Below, one piece after another: positions 41,151 to 51,995 of a stretch of DNA of 64,000 bases; positions within the stretch are counted from its first letter, which is position 1, and each line of letters begins with the position of its first letter. The stretch is from assembly GCF_042477335.2 (NCBI RefSeq), contig NC_091245.1, positions 111,758,501 to 111,822,500 on the forward strand. Direction: 5' to 3'. Source of the DNA: Ovis canadensis (lineage: Eukaryota; Chordata; Mammalia; Artiodactyla; Bovidae). The notes below the pieces were generated by a model that was not told the origin of the DNA, made no database searches, and saw only the letters and a program-made list of their open reading frames with translations. Both the position numbers and the translations under genes were made by a program.

Positions 41151-42181
41151 TGAACCTAACCTAATTGATTAGTATAGGGAAAGGACTTAGACATGAAGTC
41201 CTGGTCTGACTCCTGGCTGGGGATGCCAACCATACTGCAGGTGGGCCACCACTTACTCCACCTCCCGCCCTTCAAAGATATCACCAGTTCATCACAGTCC
41301 TTTTTTTTTTCTTACTGAGCCTGAATCTTTCTCAACATGGTGATACAGAGAGCCATTTTCCAATGCAGTTAGCCTTACACAGGAAACCTGTTTATTATCT
41401 TGGCAGGTCTGAGTCACAGCCAGAGGTCCCTATCTATTCTTCTTTTCCACTATTTGCCATCCTGGTCTGTGCCATTTACCAGGCACGGGAACTCCAATCA
41501 ATCTTTTCATCTCTCTAGGGCTCCATTTCCTCACCTAAGGAGGCAATAAAACCTTCCATTGTGTGGTTGGGATTACAGAAGTTAACGTTTGAGAAATCTC
41601 TATGGCCCTTATGTAAATATAAGGTATTATTATTAGCCTACTTTGCAGATGAAAGAAAAATATCTACCAAATTAGAGAAACCAAGGCTCCGAGAGGTAAC
41701 GTAACTTGCTAATGTTTATATAATGGCAAAGCTGCACCCTCTGTTCTCCAAGCCCAGTGGATCTTTACTCATGGTGCCTCTGCACACCTCCTCGGGCTTG
41801 ACGGTGCTCCAGCTCCCCGTCTTATTTTTCCTTTCTCCAGGGTAACAGTGCTTCATGAAGTAAGACTTACTGTAGCCCTGGAATTGGGAGGCTTTCAGCC
41901 CACCTCCTTCATGCTACTTCCCTATAATTCCCAAGGCGAAGCTCCCTCCAAACCATTCACCCTACCAAACGGTAGGAAAGGTGTTCAGTGAGGGATGCCC
42001 AATAGAATCCAGTTCCTCCATCATGCCCTGCAGCCCTTTGCCCTCCTGCTCCCCCCACCCCCCACCTTGATGGCTCCAGGCAACTGGCAGGCTGTTCAAA
42101 GCCCAGGATGAGGGGTAAAGCACAGAGCTGTTTCAAAATGCATCTCTGAAGAGAGCACACTGGATTTCAGTTAAGTTCCTT
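41151..42181. other. Intron segment with MIR pieces
   Basis: A MIR in minus orientation near 41470-41600 (tccatttcctcacctaagg) and a plus-strand MIR near 41600-41730 (ccaaggctccgagaggtaac). No gene. Confidence 0.5.
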
Positions 42182-42535
42182 ATGTCTTCACCTGAAATTG
42201 CTACCTTCTCGCAGGGGCAAATGAAATACCGGGCTCTACCAAAACCTATAAGGACTACAAAGTGTGGCCGGGGGAAGTCTTGATAGGAACTGAGAATTCT
42301 CCTGGTGTGCAGGCTACAGATGAGCAGGAAGTTGTCAAGAAGGGTATGCAGATCCTTGTGATTGGCCAGGGGGTGACTGAGGCCTGGAAGGTACCCCCAT
42401 TAACCGTGGAGCACCTCAGGAAACAAGGCACTGATGTGCGGGTCCAAAGGACGAAAATGCCTTGCTTACCCAAGGTGTCAGGGCGGAAATGGTCTTCCAT
42501 TCCCCCTCCTGATGGAGCCTTAAAAGAATAAATCA
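42182..42535 (+). pseudogene. AAMDC: AAMDC processed pseudogene
   Basis: Intronless copy of the Mth938-domain protein AAMDC, antisense inside the KCNJ10 intron. The first frame begins ATG with MSSPEIATFSQGQMK, close to the AAMDC N-terminus. A one-base deletion then shifts the frame, which resumes as TYKDYKVWPGE, GTENSPGVQATDEQEVVKK, LVIGQGVTEAWKVPP and VEHLRKQGTDVRV. A second deletion removes the segment before NALLTQGV, shifting frame again before VFHS. An internal deletion after WPG shortens the loop. A terminal AATAAA is at 42527-42532; no clear A tail survives. Two frameshifts rule out a working AAMDC protein. Identification is from remembered family sequence; intron loss and the antisense position fit retrotransposition. 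Confidence 0.85.
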
Positions 42536-42540
42536 CTAAG

Positions 42541-42984
42541 CAATGATCAAACAAATTTTGTTTAAAACTGTACGGAGCCCAGGATGCCAGGCCCCAGGAG
42601 ATAAGGTTTCTGGGGTGGAGGCCAGGGAGCCATTGAGCTATCACCAGGTCTGCCACCAGAACCTGGGAGACCAGAGGCCAGGTTGATGGGACTGGCTCCT
42701 TAGGGTCCTGGGGCCAGTGTGACTTCCCACCTGAGAGAGAAAAGGGAGGCTGACTACCTCCTGGCTGAGGGGCTCCTTCTCTATCCCCTTTCTTGTCTGG
42801 GACCTTAGACATTGTGTGGCTAGTCGGTGGAGGCTCCAAGAGGCAACGTAGGCAGCGGAGGAGGCATGAGCGTTACCCCCAGTGTGGAAGCACCCTCAGA
42901 AGCTGCCAGAGGGGGCCTTTTATCTGTTCCACTTCTTCCAGGAAGGATCATGCAACCCTTCCCAAGCAGGAGGATCGTTTCTTT
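42541..42984. other. Intron segment, nothing recognised
   Basis: The 194-codon minus-strand frame overlapping the pseudogene has no domain. Confidence 0.4.
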
Positions 42985-43125
42985 TATCCTAAATTATTTA
43001 TTTATTTGGAAGCTCTGGGTCTTAGCTGCAGCATGTGGGATCTAGTTCCAGACAAAGGATGGAACCCGGGCCTCCCTGCACTGGGAGCGTGGAGTCTGAG
43101 CCACTAGACCATCGAGAAAACCCCA
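42985..43125 (-). mobile_element. CHR-type SINE
   Basis: atttatttatttggaagctc, cttagctgcagcatgtggg, and a decayed inverted head near 43105-43125. Confidence 0.78.
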
Positions 43126-44169
43126 GGAGAATCATTTCTGAACTGCTTCCTGACCAGTGCAGTGTTCATCTTTGTAACCTCCTCAGTGCCTAGTACAGAG
43201 CTTTCGCTAAGTAGTTTTTGGCTTTAAAAGAACCCATAGGATTGATATTGTACGTCTCTTTTCCCTCCCTCAGGCCCCCTTTCTGGCGTGTGACCTGCTT
43301 CATCCTTGGGAAGCCTTTCCTCCGAGTTTCCCATGACAGTGCCAGTCTTTGAACAGCGGAGGGCGCTGACTCGGTCTCCCCATCAGCCTTTACTCCAGGC
43401 TGAAGACCTGTCTTCCTCTGGTTTCCCTCCGTGCTCACTCCACACTGCCCTCAGCCCACCTCCACCAACACTCTCACGCCTCTATATCATGAGGGGGCAG
43501 TGCGGCAGCCAGGGTCCACAGTGGGTACACAGGGAGCCTCAATGCCAGAAATCGAGTCTTCAGCAGAAAGCAGATCTTTCTTTAATGGTGGGAAAGGGGA
43601 GAGGCAGAAAACTCCAGACCTGGACCCCAGACTGGGCCCAAGTCAGACGACTGGGGCCCAGAGCTCCTCCCGGGACCACCCAGGTCCTCTTGGGGAGCTC
43701 AGTGCTTCCCTGTACCCATATGACCAAAGGCAAGGGGACTGAGCTTGGGGAAAAGAAAAGTAGGAAAAGGAAGATGCGGTAGAAGTGGAGGCGCCCAGCT
43801 CTCAAGCTCCTAGGGTTACAGGCAGCACAGACTGTGCAATAAGCTGCCCTCCGCTGCCCTCTCCAGCATCAATGTTCTCGGCCCTCCACGTGCCCCTCAC
43901 ACACGGCCTCCGTCTTCCAGCCACACTAAGCTGCTCCCAGCGCCTGAACGGGCCACGCTTTCTCTCACCAACAGTTCTCGGCAAACAGCGGGGCCTCTTC
44001 TGTGAAGCTCCCTTCCTCTCCCCACTCTCCTAGGTCGATCTCTACCCCTCCTTCAAGCCTCAGTGTGGATGTCAGTTTCTCTGGGAAGCCCTTCTGGATG
44101 CCCACAGCCTCGTCGTGAGCTGCTGCCCCTCCTCCGTGTCCCCGTGTACCGTGGACTTCCCTGCCCCAG
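43126..44169. other. Intron segment with probable L2 pieces
   Basis: 43270-43450 and 44030-44110 carry L2-like phrases (cttcatccttgggaagcc, ctctgggaagcccttctgg). No gene. Confidence 0.4.
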
Positions 44170-44525
44170 TTCTTACAATGAGCCAGGCCGAGTGCTGCGT
44201 GTTTGCACACTGCATCATCCTATATCCTCCCTGGGAGCTAGGTGATGCCATTGCCCTCATATGAAAGGGGGGAACCACCCTCGCCCAGGAGGACCACTAG
44301 TGAGGAGGAGGTGACTGCAAGGTGAACCCAGGCCCGCTGAAACCGAGGTCGGTGCTTTTCCTCTGACCGCCCTATCGTCATGGCGCGTCGGCACTGGGAG
44401 GCCCCCATGGTCATCTTGTCCAATCCCCTCATCCCACCGAAGGGGAAGCCAAGTCCCAAAAAAGCTGAGTAACTTTCCCACAGTCACAGAGCTGGCTTGT
44501 AGCACAGAATCAGAATGACCCTGGC
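44170..44525 (+). mobile_element. MIR SINE(s)
   Basis: Two MIR-like stretches: gagccaggccgagtgctgc onward, and ctgagtaactttcccacag with cacagagctggcttgtagc. Confidence 0.6.
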
Positions 44526-45644
44526 TTGCTTCTTCATCCCAGCCTCTCTCTTCCTACAAGATCCTGTCTTGATCCTCGGGTGCTGAAGGGCCAACCTGAG
44601 AGCATTCGCCACTGAGGTCTTCCCCTCCAACTACAGCCCCAGCCCAGGGTGTGCAGTGTGCCCCGCCCATCAGCAGGCCTCAGGAATCTAACCCAAACCC
44701 TAACCCGCCCTCCCACAACAGCAGCTGGGCCAGAGATAGACCCAGAGGAGCTGGAAGGAACAGCAGATAGGGGGCCCATTAGGAGAGGGCAGATACAATG
44801 ACACTCTCTGTGGGGTTTGTGAAGCTGATCAAGAGAGTTTCTCTGAGACAGCTGGAAATCACGCGGCCCACAGGGGCTCTGAGCCCCTTTGGAACTGTCT
44901 CCTAGATGACCCCCCCCCGCCCCACCCCGCCACCTCTGTTCAATAGGAGACTTAACCAGGCCTCTCTTTCTCCTCAAGGGGAGTGGGTTGCCCACCTCTC
45001 TCCATCCTTCCCCTTTGCCTGGTAATCCCTTACACCCAGGAAGTGCTTCCCATTAAGACAAAATTGACGTGCTGCTGCCTAAGTGATTTCCTCTTATTTT
45101 TACCCTTGATGGAGATGGAAACCCATAGGTACCCTGTGCTTCTGATGTGTATTCAGGACACTGATCCACCTTCCCTAACCCGTGTCCTCGTCACTCCCTT
45201 TCCTTCTCAGGTTTCACGCATGAGAAACAATCCCTGACCCTCATACAGAGAAACCCAGGGAAGGCCTCCTGTCGCCCTGGGAGGGAATCTCTCCGTCCTT
45301 CCCCAGCTGTCCACTTATTCCTCATCCACAGTCCTTGTTTGAGTAGAAGTTTGGGGGCAGGGTGGCATGAAGATACTGACTACATGCAGAACTAGATTCA
45401 GAGGTGGCTTCCCCCTATCCCTCCTCTGAGCCAGAGTGCTGCTGGAGGGGCTGAAGATTTTGGCCAGGCCCCCTTCTCCAACGGGGAGCACTGGAAGGGG
45501 CACTTGGAGACGGAAGAACCAGAGAATAATAAAGACTGGGGCAGAGGGTTCATGCATGGAGGAAGAGGGATGAATCATGCAGCTGAAGCTGAATCTGGTA
45601 GCGAGCCGGGGAGCATCCAAGAGGAGCAGTGGCGTAAGCAATAG
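44526..45644. other. Intron segment, repeat-poor
   Basis: Holds an 18-bp telomere-like stretch at 44689-44706 and a G-quadruplex-type C run at 44910-44930. No gene. Confidence 0.45.
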
Positions 45645-45842
45645 AAGGGGCCTACTGGTAAAGATTTCGCCAGCAATGCAGGAGACCTGGGTATGGTCCC
45701 AGGTCTGAGCCACCACGGAAGCCCATGAATACTGGAGTGGGTAGACAATCCCTTCTCCAGGGGATTTTCCTGACCCAGGAATCAAACCGGGGTCTCCTGC
45801 ATTGCAGGCAGATTCTCTACCAGCTGAGCTACCAGGAAAGCC
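45645..45842. mobile_element. Two Bov-tA pieces in inverted orientation
   Basis: A plus-strand head fragment (ctactggtaaagatttcgcc, aatgcaggagacctggg) at about 45648-45705 is followed by a minus-strand Bov-tA at about 45721-45842, ending gagctaccaggaaagccc. Confidence 0.8.
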
Positions 45843-46229
45843 CATAGATCCTTATACAGACATAGGATATTAACAGGGAAGGTCAGAATCAGGTGTCATG
45901 GACTTAAAATCAATACAGATCTCAATCCCTAAACCCTAGCCCGGAAGGCCATGTGGCTTCTCTCTCCAGTGATCCCGTCAGCAGCAGGGAGTGGGGCTCA
46001 TGGGAAGGCAGGAAATGAAAGGAGGTAGACTCACTCTGCCCAGAGGCAGTCAGAGGTCAAGGTGACCTTTCAAAGTTCTTTCTAGACTGAGAATCCCATT
46101 CAGGCTTTTTTCCCCCCTCTACCACCCATCCCAATATGCCCTGACTCTTCCCAACAAAGATGGGCAAAAGATAGCTCTGATAAAATTCCACATGGAGTAG
46201 GTCATCTGAGGAAGTCAAGAGGCAGAGAC

Positions 46230-46232
<3 letters not shown>

Positions 46233-46278
<46 letters not shown>
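46233..46278. repeat. (GT)23 microsatellite
   Basis: An uninterrupted run of 23 GT units abutting the 3' end of the Bov-tA at 46279. Long and pure, so probably polymorphic. Confidence 0.95.
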
Positions 46279-46281
<3 letters not shown>

Positions 46282-46490
46282 CAGCCCCTTCAGTCATTTC
46301 CAACTCTGCGACCCTATGGACTGTAGCCTGCCAGACTCCTCAGTCCATGGGATTTTCCAAGCAAGAATACTGGAGTGGGTTGCCATGCCCTCCTCCAGGG
46401 AATCTTCCTGCCGCAGGGATCGAACCCGAGTCTCCTGGGTCTCCTGCATTGCAGGTGGATTCTTTACCACCAAGCCAACCAGAAAGCCCC
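46279..46490 (-). mobile_element. Bov-tA SINE
   Basis: cctatggactgtagcctgcc, gttgccatgccctcctccag, and a duplicated tctcctgggtctcctgc before the decayed head. Confidence 0.9.
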
Positions 46491-49089
46491 TAGGCAGACA
46501 GTGATCAACACCCCCGGCCGCCCACCGAAAAAAAAACCAACAGAAAAACATCAAGCAGCGAGAAACCCCCATTCCAGAATAGAGTCCAGTCTTGCCAACT
46601 GGATATATCATGTCAGCTGGTCAGAGCCTTCCCGTAAAATGGGAACATAGTAACGCTGCCGTCTACCTCACAGGGTTGTAAGAGGCTGTGACCCGGAGTG
46701 CACTGGGCGGGTGCAGAGGTGGTCGCCCTGGGGCTGGGCTGGGGTGGCTTGGGGTTCATCTTCCCCACACTCTCCATTCAGTATCTGGCTGAGCCCTGGG
46801 GCCGGGGGTCCTGGGCCCACAACACCTCTCTGTGGGCGGTGAGACGGGGCGGAGGGGGGGGGGGCGGCGAGGGGGAGCCTGGTCAGAGTTCAGCGGAGGC
46901 GGTGTCTGTGGTTAACAGGTAAGCAGGAGCGGTCTGGAGCAGTGGGACATTTCCCGCCTCAGGGCTACATTCTTGAAGTCACAAGTGCAAACTTGTTATA
47001 ACCTGTGTTGGAGCAGCAGGGGGCAGCGAGGGCATGGTGGGGGGCGGGGGCACCGGCGCTGAGCTGCCCGAGGCTGGTGGAAGGGGCGCAAAGGGGGTGG
47101 AGGGCAGGTGTGCAGGTGCATATATGCAAGTGAGGGGTGGGTCGGTGCGCCTGAGTTGGCCTGCTGGGTCCAGGCGCCTCCTCCGCTCAGACGTGCGGAC
47201 GAGAGCGTGTGTGGGGCCGCATACAAGAGCGTGCGCCTGTGTGTCTCTGCATATATGAGCCTTGTGGTGGGAGGGGGAGGAGAGGCGGGCAGCCACCGGC
47301 CGCGGTGGCTGAGCCTGTGGAGCCAAGGAGTGGGCAGGCTGCGTGCCCCTTCCCCTGGCCGGCCTCATGGAACCTGAATTCCAAGTCGGTCCACAGACTG
47401 CCCGGCCCCGCCCCACTGGGAGCCGGGGCCACTCCCTGCCGGGTGCCCATCTCCCCAGCCTGCCCAGAGAAGGGGGGGTCGCCTCCTGCCCGTCCCCCTG
47501 GCCTTGGGCTCATTCCCCCGCCCTCACTGGGCCCTCTGGACACTGGGGTGGGTGGGGGTGGTGGGGGGAGGCTCTGAAAGCAGGTGACTGTTTGGGGGAA
47601 CTCGGGGACAGAGCCCCCATTGTGCCCGCCCCGGAGCCGCCTCAATGGAGCTCCCGGGCACAAAGGGGCTTTGACAATGGGCAGGACATTAGTATGCAGG
47701 GCCAGCCCCTCGGCCCTCTCCCTGTCCCACAGCCCAGGGGAGGCAGGGGGAGGAGGGGCGCTGCTGCCAGCCTCGTGGGTGGAGGCAGGGGATGGGGCAG
47801 GGCTGAGGCTGTAGAGATCTTAGCCCCCAAGGGCTCCCCTGGGGGCACTGCCCAGGAGACAGGGAAGGAGACTAGACCAGGGCCCCCAAACATGCCACTT
47901 GTCAGGGCTCTCCAAGTGGAAAAAGCCAGGGGGACTGGGAGGAGGAGGGGCAGTGCTGTGGGAGACCAGGCTCCTTCCTCCCAGGCTGGACTCCTGAAGA
48001 AGCACGTGGGCTGTCTGAGCCCACCCACTTTTTGGCCTCAGTTTTCCCATCTATTCAAGGGAACTGTGTGGGTGGGAGAGGCAAAACCAAGCAATAGGGA
48101 GCAAGGTCTCAAACCTCAGCCTGCCATGTCTCAGAGTCGCCAGGCTGCATGTGGGTCCTGACCGTCCAGAATCCTTCTGCTCAGGGTGTGTGCCTGGAGT
48201 TCGGGGTGTTTAGGCTTCAGACAAGGTAGTGCCTGCGGCTCAGCCCAGGGGGATTTGGCTGATAGACGAAGAGCCGGAACTAGCTCCCCTCAACCCCTGC
48301 CCACCCCCACCATATGTTTGTGTGTCTCCCCCATCTGCCTCATCCCCTTCCCCAGGCTGTGGGAAGAGGCTTCTCCTCCTGGCCAGGGACCCCCACCCCC
48401 ATCCCTCCTCCACCTCAACTAGCACCTTCAGGACCACCCCTGCCTTCCCAAGGTGCACTGCCTGTGGCACCACAGGACAAAGGGCAGGGTTGGAGCAACG
48501 CGGAAAGGCACCCCAGGGCTGGGAGACTGAGAGGGAGTGATGCTTGAGAAAGGGCTGCAGGCAGACAGCAGGGAAGGGACAGGAAAGGGACCACGGAGAA
48601 GCAGTGTTGCTGGTTACAGACATCCTCTGCCCTGGGTCAGGAACCCACAGGAGAGAGGGTTGGGCCCACTTTACAGAAGTGCTTCCCGCAAGGAACAGTG
48701 GAAAACCTGAGCTGAGGAATGTCTTCTCCTGGCTTGCTTTCTCCTTTTGCAGTTGCTGTTGATGTCAGGAGGTCCTCCCTGCTACCCACCTTCTGCTCTG
48801 CCCTTAGCCATGGATGGCACACTTGGGATTGCTGGGGGAAAGGTAAGGTCTGTTCCCCTCTCTGAGCATCTTGAGTTTTTTCCCTCCACTGAAACAGTCT
48901 GATGGGGAGCGTGCAGGACTAAGAATATGGACTCCTGGGTTCAGGCCCAACAACCCTATTAACTTTTTCTAGGACCTCGCACAAATCACTTTTTCTGTCT
49001 GGTTCAAGAAGCCCACATCTGCAACATGGGAAAGGCCAATTCTGCATCACCCTGCCTTCTGGGCCCATGGGCGGGGGATTCAGGGACAA
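46491..49089. other. KCNJ10: GC-rich, SINE-free intron segment
   Basis: About 2.6 kb with high GC and scattered CpG at 46700-47600, a long G run at 46846-46875 and a SOX/POU motif cluster at 47641-47697. Several long open frames in different frames and strands (for example 47343-48161) reflect GC content and share no domain. It may be a regulatory region or an alternative promoter; no splice donor of quality is seen. Confidence 0.5.
47641..47697. promoter_or_regulatory. SOX/POU motif cluster (candidate enhancer)
   Basis: CAATGG at 47643-47648, ACAAAGG at 47660-47666, CTTTGA at 47669-47674 and ACAATGG at 47674-47680, followed by ATTAGTATGC at 47688-47697, which matches a BRN2-type POU site (GCATnnTAAT on the minus strand). 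Confidence 0.4.
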
Positions 49090-49330
49090 GGCTCTGGGAT
49101 TTACTAAGAGCTCATATTATTCAGCACTATGTTAGGCCCTTTTCTAGCCTTACATCATCTAATTCTCAACAATTCTAAAAACTAGACAGTATTTAAAAGT
49201 TCCATTTTATAGACAAGACAACTGAAGCCCAGAGATGTTAATAATTTGCCCAGGCTTGTACAACTAGCAAGTGGTAGAACTGAGATTCAAGCTCAAGCAG
49301 GTAGTCTGTCTCCAGAGCCCACATGATGAA
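49090..49330 (+). mobile_element. MIR SINE
   Basis: gggatttactaagagctcat, tagacaagacaactgaagcc, tttgcccaggcttgtacaac, ggtagaactgagattcaagc in MIR order. A long copy. Confidence 0.78.
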
Positions 49331-49424
49331 TCATTACCCCATGCAGCCTCCCTAGTGAAAATATTCAGAAGACCATGGGCAGCTGGGAGCAATCAGCCAG
49401 GATATTCAGATCACTGAGGGCTTT

Positions 49425-49856
49425 TCCAAACCTATCTTCATAATAATGCTAATATGTCATTTGCTTTTTATTTTTTCACTTTCATTTTCTCCTGGGTGTT
49501 CAGTAGAATTTTCCAGAATCAATGTGATATTGTAACATATTGAATGCAGAAGCAGATATGAGATACCAACTGTCTTCTGTTAAGCCAGATATCACACAGA
49601 TTTGAGATAGTGAGACAGTGCCACTGACTAAATTTTGTTTGTTTTTAAATATAGCTATCTTTCATTAAAAATATGTCATTAAAGTTGACATCCAAAACAG
49701 GTTGATTGTTATTTTTGAATGAATTAATACATATTTTAAGTTTGCTTTCCTTTCTAACCTATCAGCAGATATAATCCACGTGAACAAAACTCAATAAATT
49801 TTAAGATGTGAAGGGAGTCCTGAGATCAACAAGTGTGAGAGCCACTGTTTTAGACT
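49425..49856 (+). mobile_element. hAT-like DNA transposon relic
   Basis: AT-rich element whose right end, gagtcctgagatcaacaag then gagagccactg, resembles hAT/Charlie-type terminal sequence. The family is not assigned with confidence. Confidence 0.45.
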
Positions 49857-50363
49857 CAGACATCCTTACCTTCTCCTCTTGCTGTTGCCTGTGGCTTTCT
49901 TTCTTTTTTTTTAAGCAGATCAACTAGGGAGATTTGGATGTGGGGAAAAGGTCTTGGGGTTGGAACTAGGATGAGGGCTGAAGCTGAGTATATAATGCTA
50001 AAAGGTCAGGCCTACCCCTACTTGAGAACTATCTCCACATGTCTCCTAACCTGCAAGCTCCCGCCCAGAAGTATGCTCAAGACCACGGGCCTGTCTCAGG
50101 CTGGACTCTGGTCTCCGCCCCTTTCACAATCCAGATACCCGCTGACAAGTCCAGCATCAGGCAGGGGCAGACCTTCCTGGTGAGGAGAGAAAATTTCTAT
50201 GGATACCCGTGTGGATTTTTGTGTTTGGGCCAGCAATGCTTAATCTGCTTCCTGTAATCTTAGGATGAAACTGTCTCCACAGAATGGGGAGCTTGGTAGG
50301 AGATAAATGTCTCTGGCAGTTCCCAGGAGAATTGGATAATAGGGCCTTATGTATACCCTAGTC

Positions 50364-50530
50364 TGGGCTTCCCAGGTGGCACTCGTGGATAGAACCTGCC
50401 TGCCAATGCAGGAGATATAAGAAATGCAGGTTCGATCCCTAGGTCAGGAAGATCTCCTGGAGGAGGGCATGGCAACCCACTCTAGTATTCTTGACAGAGT
50501 TGGACATGACTGAAGTGACTTAGCATGCAC
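50364..50530 (+). mobile_element. Bov-tA SINE with internal deletion
   Basis: Head gcttcccaggtggcactcg and body present. Sequence jumps from tctagtattcttg directly to the agttggacatgactgaag tail. Confidence 0.88.
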
Positions 50531-51784
50531 AAATGTGCACCCTAGTCTAGGACACTCCTAAGTTTCTAAAGCCTTAAAAGTCAAGATCCTCCCCCAGAAT
50601 TAGCAACCAGAAAGACTTTTTCCCTAGAATCAAGCTGGTCAGTAGGCACTCTGTGCCCTGGGGTAGAGGGATTCAGGGAGGGAAAAGATGCGCTTGCTTC
50701 AGGGAGTCCACAGTCCGACAGGGGTGTAGGCCCCTCCCTAGAAGAGCCCCTGTTATTGAAGGAGACAGGATGTCCCCTCCAATATTACCACTGCCCAGGT
50801 TGTCCTGGGCAAAGTCACAGACACATAGGACAAGGGACAGGCAGGATGCTGACAAGAAGGGGCACAAGATGATAGAGCAGATAGGGAAATAGGAGGATGG
50901 AGATTTGCAGGAGGTGCAAGGTTAAGATCCATAGGCCTGTGTGAGGGCCCAGGGTAGAATGGTGTGGCTCAGGAATTGCCGTGGGATATGCTCCCCCAGT
51001 ACAAAGTCTGAATAGATTGGGGTCCCTTAAAGAGGGGGTGCTGGAGGGGATAGGAGAAAGGCTTATATAAAGCAGCTTGAAGACTGTGATTGGGAACTTT
51101 AGTCTGAAAACCGATAGAGATGTCTGGGTAGGAAAGGGGCAAGGTAAAACTGATGCTTCATGATGACAATTCCAGTGCTGAGTCCATGAAGTAAAGGGAG
51201 AGAATCAAAGAGAAAGAAAGGCGGGAGTCAGGACAGTCCTAAGGAGGCTGCTATGGGCACCCAGGCTAATGGGATGGACAGGCTGATCAGGGGGCAGGGA
51301 AGAGGCTGGCTCACACACCTGAAAGGAATTATGGCGGGTGGGGGGAAATGGGCAGGGAGGGGACAGGCAGGGCCATGGAGGGACCAGGGTGAGATGTGGG
51401 GACAGAAAGAAGCTGCCATCTTTGGCTGGAAGAAATAAGTTGCCCAGAATGGGGAAAGACACTCTTTTAGGGAAGCTCACCAGCTCAGGTACATTTGTCA
51501 TATCTGAGCTGAACACAAGACATCTGCTGGGTGGAAACTTATGGAGTGAAAGGGCCAGGAACATGGAGACCCAGGCTCTGGCTGTGGCCAGACTGTTGGA
51601 ATGAAGACAGGAAGCTCATCTTAAACAACTTGATAATTCTCCCACCCTTCCAAAGTCTAGAAGGGTGGAGAGATAGAGACCCAGGACAGACCTCAGAAAA
51701 AGCCCAGGGAAGGGCTGTGGCAGGCCCAGGAGCCAGGCAAGATGATGGAGCAGAAAGAGTCACGTATGGGGGGGAACCAGGACA
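50531..51784. other. Intron segment, nothing recognised
   Basis: Purine-rich on the plus strand around 51190-51440. No gene. Confidence 0.4.
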
Positions 51785-51995
51785 GCCAACAATGCACTTT
51801 TTAGTTTTCACTTGCTGAGCACCATTCCAAGCCCTTTACAAATACTGACTCTGTTAATCCATAACTATAGCTTTTAGCCCCATTGTAAGGATGAGGGAAT
51901 GTGCAGCTACGAAGCGGCAGAAGATAGATTGTAAACCCAGGAAGTCCGACTCCAAGGCTGTGTTCCTAACTGCTATGCCTCTGCCTCTCAGGCAA
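51785..51995 (+). mobile_element. MIR SINE
   Basis: gctgagcaccattccaagcc, gactctgttaatccataac, and cagctacgaagcggcagaag in MIR order. Confidence 0.72.

Noticed and set aside
47343-48161. 272-codon plus-strand open frame in the GC-rich block
   Set aside because: Low-complexity Gly/Pro/Arg composition, overlapping open frames on both strands, no domain; typical of GC-rich noncoding DNA.
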